A stretch of DNA of 64,000 nt from Metarhizium brunneum (Eukaryota; Ascomycota; Sordariomycetes; Hypocreales; Clavicipitaceae), in contig NC_089423.1 in NCBI RefSeq assembly GCF_013426205.1, forward strand, positions 6,138,001 to 6,202,000. Reading direction: 5' to 3'. Both the position numbers and the translations under genes were made by a program. Of the stretch, positions 11,641-21,748 are shown piece by piece (the stretch's first letter is position 1; every line of letters begins with the position of its first letter). A model generated the notes under the pieces. That model was not told the DNA's origin. It saw nothing but the letters and a program-made list of their open reading frames with translations, and did no database searches.

Positions 11641-12666
11641 CTTCGCCGTCTTGTAACCACGTTCACGTTCAGCGCGACTAGTTAACAAGAGAAAAGGCGA
11701 ACGAGGGTTCCGATGCAAGGGAAGAGAGTTTCAGGAAAAATGAAGACTGACATTGGCAGGGTTGCCAGATTATATCTTCAACCATCTCCGCGCCTGAACA
11801 CCCCCCTGCATTGCTACGCCTCCTAGACCTCAGGACGAGAACAAAGGGAAAAGGGACACTTGATCTTTTTGGGACTTAGAGGGCATATTATTTTGCAATA
11901 AATGACTATTTAGGTTAGATAGCTTGTCATGCCAAGTTCAGCGTCGGATCCCGTCGGAGGATATGCAGGGGCGGAGCCTTGAGAAATGAATAGACCAGTC
12001 CACATGAGACGATGTCGGTCTTCATCAGGCATCAAACTCAGCTTGCCTCAGTTGGAGTTTCTGAGGACGGTCAACAAGACGTGGCGCGCGATATCTTATC
12101 AGGATGACTTGGAGGGGCGCCAATCGGCAATACACAACAGCCACGTTTTTTCGCAACATGAGTCGGCCACGTCCCCCATTGATAAGAGCTGGCTATTCTA
12201 TAGACGTAGCATATATGTTGAAGAATGAGCCAAGAGATATTAGCTTGGGGGCATGTCAGCCTTCGTGTAGCCGATGTGACATGCACTCTCCTCCCTGACC
12301 GACGTAAAAGCACCTTTCTTTAAAGCGCAAGAATGCGTCTTTTTGAATACGGTTGCGATCGCCCCAACTGCCTCAATTTGTTCAAGACACACTTTAGTTG
12401 ACAAAGAGCATTAAAGTTTTGGCCATGTGCAACAAGTAAATGAAGAATGAGGCGCAGCAGTGGGCATTGTGAATGTAGAGCACCGGCATCTTTGGATTTA
12501 GGAGACGGCAGAGGGATGTCGAGATACTGCAGCAGTTTATTGTACGTCAGGCTTTCCCTGCACGAGCTCATCTTATTCTTATCACCCATGTCTTCAATTG
12601 GCTGTGATGAAGCAACGCCACGGTGCCTTGAACGAGAATAAGCCGTATCGCCCACACAATCCTGAG

Positions 12667-12678
12667 AGATAGCTATCT
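12667..12678. promoter_or_regulatory. Palindromic double GATA site
   Basis: AGATAGCTATCT reads identically on both strands and provides two overlapping, inverted HGATAR cores. It sits about 1 kb upstream of the ammonium transporter ATG, among further GATA sites. Confidence 0.4.
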
Positions 12679-12855
12679 GGGGGGAAATCATGGGGTTCTG
12701 ATTGGGCGGAGTCTTATCTTTTTGTGTGGCGGCACATCCTGGAATAGTCGACCAACACCAGCACCAACACCAACAGTTCCTCAGGGTCCACCAAGGGACG
12801 TGACAGGGTAACTGTCGCAAGAAGATATAGGAGGTGCTAACACACAAATACATGT

Positions 12856-12879
12856 GGCGTGGCCACGCCCATTTTTTGG
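12856..12879 (+). repeat. Dispersed 24-bp repeat with palindromic core, copy 1
   Basis: GGCGTGGCCACGCC followed by CATTTTTTGG. The identical 24 bp occurs in the opposite orientation at 46490-46513. Both copies are flanked on one side by CACACAAAT-like sequence and on the other by YGC. The core GGCGTGGCCACGCC is a perfect palindrome. A sub-terminal piece of a DNA transposon or MITE is the simplest explanation; no target-site duplication was identified. Confidence 0.6.
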
Positions 12880-13554
12880 TGCGATAGTAACCCTCTCACT
12901 TGTTCCAGATAGACCCATCTTCTCTCAACCAACCCAACTACGGAGTACTAAGCTCCCGTCTGCTTCTTCTTCTTGGGCATTAATGACGAGGTTTTTTGAG
13001 TCCGTTGCATTGGGCGCAATGGCGGTCTGTAACAGGATCTGGCTAGCTTTGGTCTGCATGGCATTCTTGGGACGAAGTCTCCAACTGCAAGTCGGCATTT
13101 ATTGTTGAAGTTGAGAAAAAATTGTGCTACTGTTGAGTCCAGAGGATAGGGTAATCGACAAAATGATGGCAAGAGCCAACATAAAGTATACCGTAGCCGC
13201 GTGAACAATCTCCCTGGCGTCTGGCCTGCAATCTTCGTTGTGAATATCTTTGGTATACTGAAGTTCGCTTCGACAGATCCAGAGACAGTATAACAAGACA
13301 GGCCTAACATGTGAAACTTATGTCTCTTGCCATGTTATGAATCTCTCTATACTCCTTCATTAGGTTTGAAGCTGGCGCAAAGTTTCCAAAAGCTGCGTTT
13401 GGCGAATGGCTTGGGGGTCTGCAAATACAGCCCGTATCTGATTGCAGGTGGGATTCTTCCGAGTTAAGCATCCGCATTTGAGACCTGCGCCAACGTCGAA
13501 ACAATTTGTGTCGTAGCCTGTATTATCAATTCGACTTGCCAACTCCGTTGATGA

Positions 13555-14151
13555 TTAGGGTTCCATCTCTGTTCTCCACTCGTCTTCAAGCTCTACCAGT
13601 CTCTTGGCCACGTCTAATGGGACGGCTTCCTCTAGTACTCTCCGCTGCTCGACCGTGATCTTGTCCAAGACATACTTGCTGACTGTGGCCGCATCCCGCT
13701 CAGCTGGGCGACCAATGCCAATCGCAATGCGGGCGAATGGTGATTCCGGGAATTTGTCTTGAACTAACGACTTCTTGACGCTTTTCAACCCATTGTGGCC
13801 TCGATGACTTCGATCCCAAGGTGTGAGCCTCACATCACCGAGGGCCTTCTCCAATTCATCGTGGACGATAACAAGACTTGTTGATGATGGGTCGTGCTGC
13901 CGGACTATTTCTTGCCATACCTTCGCCACAAACGGCCCAGAGATGTTCATAAGAGTTGGAGACTGAACAAGGGTGTACTTTGGCCCCTGAGAGACCAGAC
14001 AGGTTTGCCTTCCAAATTTCACCTCGCGAAAGGGCGGATGTCTGAGTGCTTTGGCGAGGCCGTTGAGAGCAAAATGGCCAGCTGAATGGAGGCTCTCATA
14101 TTTTGGCAAGGGATTTCCGAGACTGACCACTAAGAAACGCGGATTAAACAT
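13555..14151 (-). CDS. PTH1: Peptidyl-tRNA hydrolase, bacterial Pth1 type (probably mitochondrial)
   Basis: Single exon, 198 aa. The first ATG is at 14151 (MFNPRFLVVSLGNPLPKYES); the frame extends a little further without ATG. Pth hydrolyses the ester bond of peptidyl-tRNAs released prematurely from ribosomes; the eukaryotic Pth1 class usually acts in mitochondria. Expected active-site residues are present: Asn13 in LGNP, His22 in the ESLHSAGHFAL segment (equivalent of E. coli His20), Asn69 in LMNISG, Asp98 in HDELE and Asn120 in GHNGLKS. The C-terminus (DVAKRLVELEDEW) is normal for the family. It is divergent from rvs161 with 338 bp between the start codons. Confidence 0.93.
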   Translation of the reverse strand: MFNPRFLVVSLGNPLPKYESLHSAGHFALNGLAKALRHPPFREVKFGRQTCLVSQGPKYTLVQSPTLMNISGPFVAKVWQEIVRQHDPSSTSLVIVHDELEKALGDVRLTPWDRSHRGHNGLKSVKKSLVQDKFPESPFARIAIGIGRPAERDAATVSKYVLDKITVEQRRVLEEAVPLDVAKRLVELEDEWRTEMEP

Positions 14152-14489
14152 TATGCTGCACTCGATTGAGCACACTGTTGAGCAACGGAAATGGAGCGTT
14201 TCATGCCACAGGCTGAAAGACGAGAGGCACGCACCATCACGTGATTGTCATGTTTTCTGGGGCGGAGCGAGCCTCGCAGCGCTGCGCCTCGTATTCTTCT
14301 GACGTAGATGTCTGTCGCTAGCTGTGGCTGCGCAATCTGATTTGGTCTCGATATCGCTCTCCCTCTCGACCTTCTCCAGCAAAACGAACGCCATTACCTC
14401 CACCAACACACTGCGATCCAGCCGTACGGCATTGTTTCCATTTATATTTTGTTCATTCCTTTTTCTTCCAGCAGGACAGAACAGTCAAG
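14152..14489. promoter_or_regulatory. Shared divergent promoter of pth1 and rvs161
   Basis: A 338-bp intergenic region between two start codons facing outward. The rvs161-proximal half is CT-rich (CTCTCCCTCTCGACCTTCTC). No specific regulatory site was recognised. Confidence 0.5.
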
Positions 14490-15516
14490 ATGTCGTGGGC
14501 GGGTTTGTACAAGCTCAGACCCCGCAGTGAGACGGAAGAGGGGCTGACCGTTGAGTTAGGGTTCAAGAAGAATGTGAATCGCGCGACGACGCAGGTGATG
14601 ATGAAGACGGGTATGGCCGATTCATCTTTGGATTGGGTTCACGAAAGTTTCTAATCTGAACGCCTAGGACATGTGGAGAAGACAAATGATCGTGACTATG
14701 AGCTGGAGGAGAGGTATGGCTATTTTGGGGATGAGTATTGTTGTTGTTGTTGTTGTTGTTGGAATCTAATGGATGGTCTAGACGATTCAAGACGATGGAA
14801 GCCGCATCATTGCGATTGCAAAAGGAGGCAAAAGGGTATCTGGACTCACTTCGAGGTAACACAATCCGATATGCCGGCCGCACCGAGGGACGTTGCTAAT
14901 TCCTTGGGCGATAGCTATGACTGCGTCCCAAATGCGAATAGCGGAAACGATAGATGCCTTTTACGGGGATTCCGGTGCCAGGGACGGTGTCAGCAGAAGC
15001 TACAAACAAGCTGTGGAGGACCTTGACTCAGAGACGATCAAGGCCTTGGACGGGCCTTACCGAACAACCGTATTGGACCCCATCAACCGGTTCTGCTCTT
15101 ACTTCCCCGATGTCAACGAGTGCATCAAGAAGAGATCCCACAAGCTCCTAGATTATGATGCCCTCCGAGCGAAAGTGAAGCGACTTGTTGAAAAGCCCGA
15201 CAAAGACGCGACCAAACTGCCCCGAACAGAGAAGGAGCTTGAAATGGCCAAGCTTGCCTATGAACAGCTCAATGAACAACTCTTTTCCGAACTACCTCAG
15301 CTGATCGATCTGCGGGTACCGTACTTGGACCCTACGTTCGAAGCGTTGGTCAAAATTCAGCTGCGATTCTGTGCCGAAGCATACTCTCGAATGGCGCAAG
15401 TGCAACAGTACCTGGATGCAGACACTAGAGATCTATACGCCGAGGGACACTTAGATGCAAGAGTAGAGCAAGTTTTGCAAGAGATTCGAGAACTCAGTAT
15501 CAGCGGGACTGTATAG
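14490..15516 (+). CDS. RVS161: BAR-domain protein Rvs161 (amphiphysin-like)
   Basis: Five exons: 14490-14502, 14560-14610, 14668-14713, 14782-14855, 14915-15516, encoding 261 aa (yeast Rvs161 is about 265). The first coding exon is only 13 nt. Splicing yields MSWAGFKKNVNRATTQVMMK, then VEKTNDRDYELEERRFKTME and LQKEAKGYLDSLRAMTASQM, all matching the family, so the four short introns (57-68 bp) are well supported although the unspliced DNA shows no long frame in the first 400 bp. The protein is essentially one N-BAR coiled-coil domain with no SH3 domain. Rvs161 pairs with Rvs167, senses and bends membrane at endocytic sites and affects actin patches. Intron 3 contains a TTG microsatellite. Confidence 0.93.
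14738..14762 (+). repeat. TTG trinucleotide microsatellite in rvs161 intron 3
   Basis: About eight TTG units within the 68-bp intron 14714-14781, occupying over a third of it, just 5' of the branch-like TCTAAT. Confidence 0.85.
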
Positions 15517-15883
15517 AAAATATAACTTGGGAAAGGGGACTCGGGCGGGCGGCACTAGGTGCAAAAGGGTGTGCGGTGTTGCGCTGCATTTGGCTGGTTA
15601 CAATGGCGTACGGGCTGATCCGACAGTGGGCTTTCTTCTTGTCGACTGTTTTACTTTTTACAGTTTCTTCGGAATTAATAGCTCAATATGCTAAGGATAT
15701 CTTTTGCGTATCTCGTCAATTCGTGAAATTTCCCCAATCTACATGTATCTTGGACATGACGTGCTGCTTGTCCCGAGTCTTTGCCTTTAACCAACTTTGA
15801 TGATGTCCACGGGCCGGGTGACCCCATGAACCGAGCCTGCTCTGTATGCAAAACCACTCGCGCACCAAAATGCACAAATCCTC
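15517..15883. other. Convergent 3' region between rvs161 and dcp1
   Basis: A 367-bp stretch between two converging stop codons, AT-richer than its flanks. No gene is visible; it presumably contains both 3' UTRs. Confidence 0.5.
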
Positions 15884-16540
15884 TCAATAATTTGCCGTCT
15901 GGTGTTCGTGCTGCTTCCCAAACAGGTCACTCAGTGATAATCTTTTCCCGATAGCTTGCATGGCAGGTCCTGCCTCCGGCCCTTGCTCTTCAGCGGACGC
16001 TGCTGACCTGGCCACTTTCCAGCTCTCTTGTATCGTGGCCCCGCTGATCTCCCTGGTCTCGTCCTTGTCATTGTGAATCCATAACCCGATGACCTTGTCG
16101 CCCTCCTCCCAATTACCCTCCACTCTCAATATCACCAGTTCGCCGGCGATCTCTACGTGGCTCACTCGGGCAAGGTCAACCACCAAGTTGTCCAAGGCCC
16201 TCCGGTTGAGGACAAACACACACGCCCGCGGTTGGTGGCTCTCGGGGAGCGGAGACTGGGCGCACACGAACATGGTGCCCTCGATGCCAGACTTGTCCCA
16301 GCTTGCGGTTTCGCTGTCGAAGGTGTAGACGACGGCGTTGGCGGCTATGGAAAGAATGGCTTGAATGGATGGGAGATATCGCTGGAGAACGGACAAGTTC
16401 AGTTCGGTGTTTGTGCGGGGGGGAGGCGGCGCGTAGGCGGCGTGAATGGCGGCAGCGTCGGATTCGTAGTCGGAGACGGCTGGTATGAGGTTTGAGGGCT
16501 GGCGCGAGTGTCGCGCTTTGCGAGGCGTTTGCTTGCTCAT
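15884..16540 (-). CDS. DCP1: mRNA-decapping enzyme subunit 1 (Dcp1, EVH1 fold)
   Basis: Single exon, 218 aa from the ATG at 16540 (MSKQTPRKARHSRQPSN). The open frame runs further upstream but that part is unlike the family. Dcp1 activates the Nudix decapping enzyme Dcp2 in the cytoplasm and P-bodies. After a basic/Ser N-terminal stretch the Dcp1 EVH1-like domain starts at TNTELNLSVLQRYLPSI (about residue 42). It continues with ILSIAANAVVYTFD, the aromatic patch SWDKSGIEGTMFVC, and the VFVLNRRALDNLVVDL and VIGLWIHNDKDE segments that form the PH-like sheet. A short C-terminal tail ends SLSDLFGKQHEHQTANY. Size and order match fungal Dcp1. Confidence 0.88.
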   Translation of the reverse strand: MSKQTPRKARHSRQPSNLIPAVSDYESDAAAIHAAYAPPPPRTNTELNLSVLQRYLPSIQAILSIAANAVVYTFDSETASWDKSGIEGTMFVCAQSPLPESHQPRACVFVLNRRALDNLVVDLARVSHVEIAGELVILRVEGNWEEGDKVIGLWIHNDKDETREISGATIQESWKVARSAASAEEQGPEAGPAMQAIGKRLSLSDLFGKQHEHQTANY

Positions 16541-17378
16541 TGCGACAACGGGCCACCTTGGGCAAGTGACTGTGGGGGTGTGGTGTCGATGCGTAGCCGA
16601 ACTATGCTGTATTGTTGACGGCGGTCGTTGATGAAGAGGGTGCGAGATGGATATCCTGATGAACGGCGTGCGGCGAGTGTATGGGAGCACGCGCAGAGTT
16701 CCGGCTGGATGCTGCGTTCAATGTTGGGCTGGCGAGCTTATCGATAGTGCACATGCATGCCGTGTTTTTGAATGTTTCCAGGTTTCAATGTTGCCAGGGT
16801 CTGTTTGTGGTCTGTGCATGACAAGATTGAGCCAAGTGCTGAGCTATGACGTGCATTCCAACATTGAATTGACTCTAGAGCTTTGGGCCTTAACAGTGCC
16901 GGCATGTGCATGTGGCCAGAATTAAAGGGCAGCCAACTGCAAGCCCGCTGCACGACACCCGCCAGTTGCATCCACCGCGGGGTTCCAGGCTTCCAGGGTT
17001 CCTGTGCTCAGCTGTCAACTTTGTTTCACAGGTCAACTGGTCCAAGCTTGTCATCGGGCCAAGTCAACTTGGACGCTTCAACCTCTCTCGGGCAGCCCGT
17101 CACAACTCCATCTTCCGTCACGCACGATTACGCGGTTGCGCCGGCATGTTCTTGCTCCCTGCATGCATATTTCCCCAGGCTCCGCTATGATACTATAGCT
17201 TTTTATACATTTTACATATTTTCTTTCTTGTATTCTGGCTGTTGTTGTCGTCCCTAGCTGCTATAGGTCTGAATATCTAAACACCATGGTCTAGGTCACC
17301 AGAAAGCAGCGAGTTTCCAACCTCACAACCAGACGATACTTTCGCAGATCTGACGCCTCTTCACGTATTTCAACGAAA
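16541..17378. promoter_or_regulatory. Divergent promoter region of dcp1 and the inositol 5-phosphatase
   Basis: About 840 bp with only short, non-protein-like frames. The part before 17379 has an AT-rich block (17190-17240) and leader-like sequence. No specific site was recognised. Confidence 0.45.
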
Positions 17379-20306
17379 ATGGCTGCTCCAGAAAGTCCAC
17401 AGTCGACTCACTCCGGCTCTTTTGAGCCTGTAGATTTGCTCACAGAGCCCCAATCCCTCGCGCGGGCAGTACACGCACGCCGCCCCGAGTACCTTCGGCC
17501 GCACAAGATTCGGGTCAAGATTGGCACCTGGAACGTCGCGGCGTGCACTGGGACAGACAAAGATCTTGAAAGGTGGTTTGTTGGTGGCCAAGGGATCGAT
17601 AAGCACTTTGCCACCTTGGACCTGTCTCGAAATCCTGCTGTCGCACACCCTGATTCTGCCGGTGACGAGGACGACCCCGACGCTGTCCGTCTTCTTGGCG
17701 GCAACGATATTGGGCTGTATGTTTTGGGCTTACAGGAAGTTGTGGATTTGAACGCTACCAGAGAGTACATGAATCGGGCCGTCAATGTCGACAGCTCGCC
17801 GGTTGGCAAGTGGCAAGCTGCGCTGGAAGCTGCTATGCCCCCGGGATATCAACGCATCATGTCGGAGCAAATGACCGGCTTGCTCCTCTTGATTTATGCA
17901 TCTCCAGAGGTCGCTCCAACCATAACCAACGTGAGCACGAAACAGGTCGGCACCGGTCTCTTGGGATATTTTGGGAACAAAGGCGCCGTCACGTCTCGCC
18001 TCGTTCTTGGAGAAACAACTCGCATGGTATTTGTCAACTGCCATTTGGCTAGCGGCGCTGGCTCCAGCTACTTGGATCGAAGATGTTGGGATGTTGATCA
18101 GATTCTTGCCAAGACGAAATTCGATCCTGTAGTGCATGCTGGTGTTTCCGAGGACGACGGCGAGACGATTGGTGACGAAGATTTTGCATTCTGGTTCGGT
18201 GACCTGAATTTTCGACTCGACGGACTTCCCGGCCATGATATCAGGAGATTGCTAACGCTCCACACAAGAGGGGAGTACGCTTTGGGCGACGACCATACAC
18301 CTCGGCCCCCAGAAGGCGAGGGGATAATTGTAATGCGAGACTCTGAAAGCGATGACGATACCACGATGAGGTCTTCACTTCACTCACGAGATCAGAGTTT
18401 CGATTCTGAAACCACACTTCCGGATCCTGGTGATTTCCCAGAAGACCCGAGCCAGGACCCAACGTCTCTTCAAGCGACACTGGACTCACTCCTCCCTCAC
18501 GATCAACTTCGGCGAATGATTGCACATCGCAAGGTATTTCACGACGGATGGAGGGAAGGGCCCATTACATTTTTGCCGTCCTACAAATACGACGTTGGAA
18601 CTGTGGGACTCTTTGATTCTAGTGAAAAACAACGAGCCCCGAGCTGGTGCGACCGAATTTTGTATCGAACACGGAGGGATAAACAAGCCTTTGACGCCAA
18701 ATTGGCCGAAGAGATAGCGGCTAAGAAAAAGGACGAGGAAATGAAATCCAGAGGTATAGATGAGGACGACGACGTTCTCTTCAGCTATGACCCCGACACA
18801 GACGGGGACGAGCAAGCTGAGGTGGCTGCGTATGACTACGATGAGTACGACGAAGCACAGGATGATATCCCCAGAGAAGTTGTGACAAAAGAGGGCTACG
18901 TGGACCGGATTGCTCTTGACATTTATACGTCACACCAGCGCATTACGTCGTCAGACCACAAACCCATCATCTCCGTCTTCTCCCTTGAATATGACGCAGT
19001 TGTGCCAGAGTTGAAAGCAAAAGTTCACGCCGAGGTCGCCTGGGAGCTTGACAGAGCTGAAAACGAAGGGCGCCCGGCCATAACTATTGCCATGGAAGGG
19101 GGCAAGTCGGGTAATGAGAATACTGTTGACTTTGGCGATATTGGGTTCTTGGAGAGAAAGTCGTCTGTTTTTACAGTTGCGAATACTGGCAGTGTCCCAG
19201 CAAGCCTTTTATTTATCGAGAGTCCCACCACGGATGAGGTCGATTCGACATCATTGACTTGGCTGACCACATCGTTTCTCCACCCAGACGATGATGAAGC
19301 CAGCGATTTGGGCAAAGAAGTCACGCTAGAACCTGGAGAGACTGTCCTGGCACATGTTCAAGCCCAAGTCTCCGATATTTCCTATCTCCGCGCCTTAAAT
19401 GATGGCCATGCCAAGATGGAGGATGTTTTGGTGCTTCGGGTAGAGGACGGCAGAGACCATTTTATTCCGGTCAAAGGTGTCTGGCTGCCAACTTGTTTCG
19501 GACGTTCCATTGACGAGCTCATCAGAGTGCCTGACGGAGGCATACGAAAGTTTCTAGCTGAGAAGGATATCAAAGGGGCCATTCCCTATGATTCCGACAT
19601 TCGATGCTCAGCTCCGAAAGAAATTTTCAAGTTGACAGAGGCAATCCAGACATTGGTGGAAAGGTGTGTTGCCGATGAAGCAATGTTGGAATCCATGACT
19701 CTGCCTCGGGAGCCGGGTTGGCCTTTTGATTCGTCTACTTGGACACCCGGTTTGAAAGAACAGGATGAGACGAAAGCCGACCTCGTGGCAGCTTTGGATA
19801 ACGACTCTTCCATTACCGAGGTATTGCCAGTAGAACTCTCTTCTCCACATAAATTGGAACTGCTATCTTCGATATTACTGTTGTTTTTAGCTTCATTAAC
19901 GGACGGCCTCGTTCCTCCGATCCTGTGGGCCAAACTGTCCACGTCATTCCCGAATTTGACGTCTCTTGCCCCCACGGCGTGGGCTGACACAAAGATGCAT
20001 ATTCTCGATATATTTTCTTCCGCGCCTAATCATAATATTGCTTTTGTCTTTTTAACTTCTACACTGGCCCGCGTAGCTACAGAGCTGAGTCCAGCAACGT
20101 CAGAACCTCTCTTGCCGGGTCTAAGTCGACGATTCAATTTCAGACGGGGAGAAGACGACAGCGAGAAGAAAAGGAAATTACGGGAACGGAAATATGCTGA
20201 AATCATTGCTCCTCTCGTATTCCGGACAAACGATAGAGATAAGACGGTGAAGGAAAAAGAACGGATTGTTGTTGAGATATTCTTGAGCCGCGAGGCTGGA
20301 GGTTAG
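17379..20306 (+). CDS. Inositol polyphosphate 5-phosphatase, OCRL/INPP5B type (5-phosphatase, ASH, RhoGAP-like)
   Basis: Single exon, 975 aa. The catalytic domain (about residues 45-545) removes the 5-phosphate from phosphoinositides such as PI(4,5)P2. Signature motifs are present: GTWNVA (49-54), GLQEV with the metal-binding Glu120, FVNCHLASG (218-226), WFGDLNFRL (272-280), PSWCDRIL with Asp425, and SDHKP (525-529). An acidic insert (about 300-350) and another around 455-505 enlarge the domain. An ASH-like beta domain follows (about 575-690, TVDFGDIGFLERKSSVFTVA). A RhoGAP-like helical domain follows (about 720-930, LIRVPDGGIRKFLAEKDIKG), typically lacking GAP activity in OCRL proteins. This architecture points to endosome/Golgi phosphoinositide control. 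The C-terminus is basic. Confidence 0.9.
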   Translation: MAAPESPQSTHSGSFEPVDLLTEPQSLARAVHARRPEYLRPHKIRVKIGTWNVAACTGTDKDLERWFVGGQGIDKHFATLDLSRNPAVAHPDSAGDEDDPDAVRLLGGNDIGLYVLGLQEVVDLNATREYMNRAVNVDSSPVGKWQAALEAAMPPGYQRIMSEQMTGLLLLIYASPEVAPTITNVSTKQVGTGLLGYFGNKGAVTSRLVLGETTRMVFVNCHLASGAGSSYLDRRCWDVDQILAKTKFDPVVHAGVSEDDGETIGDEDFAFWFGDLNFRLDGLPGHDIRRLLTLHTRGEYALGDDHTPRPPEGEGIIVMRDSESDDDTTMRSSLHSRDQSFDSETTLPDPGDFPEDPSQDPTSLQATLDSLLPHDQLRRMIAHRKVFHDGWREGPITFLPSYKYDVGTVGLFDSSEKQRAPSWCDRILYRTRRDKQAFDAKLAEEIAAKKKDEEMKSRGIDEDDDVLFSYDPDTDGDEQAEVAAYDYDEYDEAQDDIPREVVTKEGYVDRIALDIYTSHQRITSSDHKPIISVFSLEYDAVVPELKAKVHAEVAWELDRAENEGRPAITIAMEGGKSGNENTVDFGDIGFLERKSSVFTVANTGSVPASLLFIESPTTDEVDSTSLTWLTTSFLHPDDDEASDLGKEVTLEPGETVLAHVQAQVSDISYLRALNDGHAKMEDVLVLRVEDGRDHFIPVKGVWLPTCFGRSIDELIRVPDGGIRKFLAEKDIKGAIPYDSDIRCSAPKEIFKLTEAIQTLVERCVADEAMLESMTLPREPGWPFDSSTWTPGLKEQDETKADLVAALDNDSSITEVLPVELSSPHKLELLSSILLLFLASLTDGLVPPILWAKLSTSFPNLTSLAPTAWADTKMHILDIFSSAPNHNIAFVFLTSTLARVATELSPATSEPLLPGLSRRFNFRRGEDDSEKKRKLRERKYAEIIAPLVFRTNDRDKTVKEKERIVVEIFLSREAGG

Positions 20307-20944
20307 AGACCAGCGACCAGAAGACTGAGAGGGGACATCAGGTGCCGGTTCCGAAGTCGACGGGCCTGGACGAGGGGATAATATTGTAATTATATGCGCA
20401 GATGGCCGTGAGCTGCACCTGGATGCGGCATGTGCGAGATGCAGCTTATCTTGCAGCAATTTCATCATCAGTATTGAATACGGAGCAAGTGTTGAGGCAG
20501 CATTAGAGGTCTGGCGCAATGAAAAGTTGTACACGGAAACCCACAGGCCTTTGTATGAAGGATGCGAGTTTCTACTGAACTGTGTCGTCGCTTATTTCTT
20601 CTTGACAGTGTATCCGTTTCATATTTCTGCACACACCATTCACATTGATGTGGTCTGTTTGCGAGCTCTGACCGTCACATCACTTCAACCAACGTTGCTC
20701 CTTCCTCATGCAGTCGCTTACCTTCGTTGCCTAACCATCGCCATAACGTCGCGTTTGTTCGAAAAGTCGTGCTGCCCCCGACTTCTTGTTCATTTTACAT
20801 CCATGCTCTTCGATACACTATGAGCCCTCTGCCTTCCTCACAGGCCGCGGAATACGTACGCTCAGCTCATTCAACCCCTACCTCCGCGAGGGTTATCCAG
20901 GGCCAGCGATTGCCACAAACAAACCACAACCGTCGGTCCCAAGC
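20307..20944. other. Intergenic region after the 5-phosphatase gene
   Basis: 638 bp of 3' flank and putative promoter of the next ORF. No gene or regulatory site is recognised. Confidence 0.4.
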
Positions 20945-21748
20945 ATGAGTTGGGGCAAACGCCACGATACTGCCCAGTGTTCCCGTACTCACCGCAACAT
21001 TATAGAAGACGCGCTACAGAAATATTTTGATTGGTTACTCAAGATTCGAGACGACGCGCTACGATATGCGTCACCACGGGGTGTTGCATGTGCGGCGAGT
21101 TATATTGAGCTGCCTCCTCCTCATCAGCTACCAGAAGAAAAAGATCAGCTATCCGAGTCCTTTGACGAACGCAAGTCTTCTTGGGAGAGTCCGTGGTTGA
21201 AGGACCTCCGGCTCGTGCGGCAGTGGCAAGATGAGCAGACATATACCCTTTACAACACGTGGTTTGCGAATACTGACCACGACCATGATACGCAAGACGC
21301 CTGTCAGCAGGGGACCGACCTAGCAACCGCTCTGGACATGGCCCTGGAGGCCGCGCTGCGCAGGACTACGGGCGTGGATAGCAACACCTTTCCCGCCACT
21401 CTGCAAGCTCTTTTGGAGCATCTCAGCAAAGGATGCTGTGTACTGCATGAAGGTGGTACTAAACCGGGCAATAACACCGGGGGAGCATTCTTCGCCACCA
21501 CCAGACCCTTGATCCACGAGTGGCATATGGAGCAGCTCCAGAGAGAAATAATACGGCACGGGAACTGCCTGTCGCGAACGCGAGAAGTGGCCAAGGGCTG
21601 TAAGAAAGCCCAGGCGCGGAATCAAGAACGATGGAGCAATAAATACCCGGAAGGTGGCAGGGTGACCCTCATGAAGAGTCATGGATTGGGCAGCCCCCTC
21701 AGAGAGGTGTGCGACTCGGATGATCAGGAATCTCCTGTTGACTCATAG
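20945..21748 (+). CDS. Hypothetical protein, 267 aa
   Basis: Open frame with its first ATG at 20945 (MSWGKRHDTAQCSRTHRN); the frame stays open about 160 bp upstream without an ATG. I recognise no family. Predicted features are a hydrophilic, His/Asp/Gln-rich protein with an amphipathic segment near the start (IIEDALQKYFDWLLKIRDDAL), a short acidic spot (TDHDHDTQDACQQGTD), an Ala/Leu helix (ALDMALEAALRR) and a basic stretch (REVAKGCKKAQARNQERWSN). No signal peptide, membrane segment or Cys pattern is obvious. It could be a lineage-specific gene or a chance frame; the length and lack of competing frames favour a real gene modestly. Confidence 0.4.
   Translation: MSWGKRHDTAQCSRTHRNIIEDALQKYFDWLLKIRDDALRYASPRGVACAASYIELPPPHQLPEEKDQLSESFDERKSSWESPWLKDLRLVRQWQDEQTYTLYNTWFANTDHDHDTQDACQQGTDLATALDMALEAALRRTTGVDSNTFPATLQALLEHLSKGCCVLHEGGTKPGNNTGGAFFATTRPLIHEWHMEQLQREIIRHGNCLSRTREVAKGCKKAQARNQERWSNKYPEGGRVTLMKSHGLGSPLREVCDSDDQESPVDS

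Larger units (their letters stand above)
11641..13554. promoter_or_regulatory. Upstream region of the ammonium transporter, with GATA-type sites
   Basis: About 1.9 kb without a credible gene. HGATAR matches are TGATAAG at 12180-12186 (+), and on the minus strand TGATAAG at 12095-12101 and 12578-12584 and AGATAAG at 12713-12719. A perfect 12-bp palindrome AGATAGCTATCT at 12667-12678 holds two inverted GATA cores. AreA/NIT2 GATA factors activate ammonium permease genes in other fungi under nitrogen limitation; the role here is inferred. One TACGGAGTA copy is at 12939-12947, and the 24-bp dispersed repeat is at 12856-12879. Confidence 0.5.

Noticed and set aside
12320..12853. 177-codon minus-strand open frame
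   Set aside because: Contains a Cys-Trp run from a simple CCAACA repeat and no domain; it lies in the transporter's upstream region.
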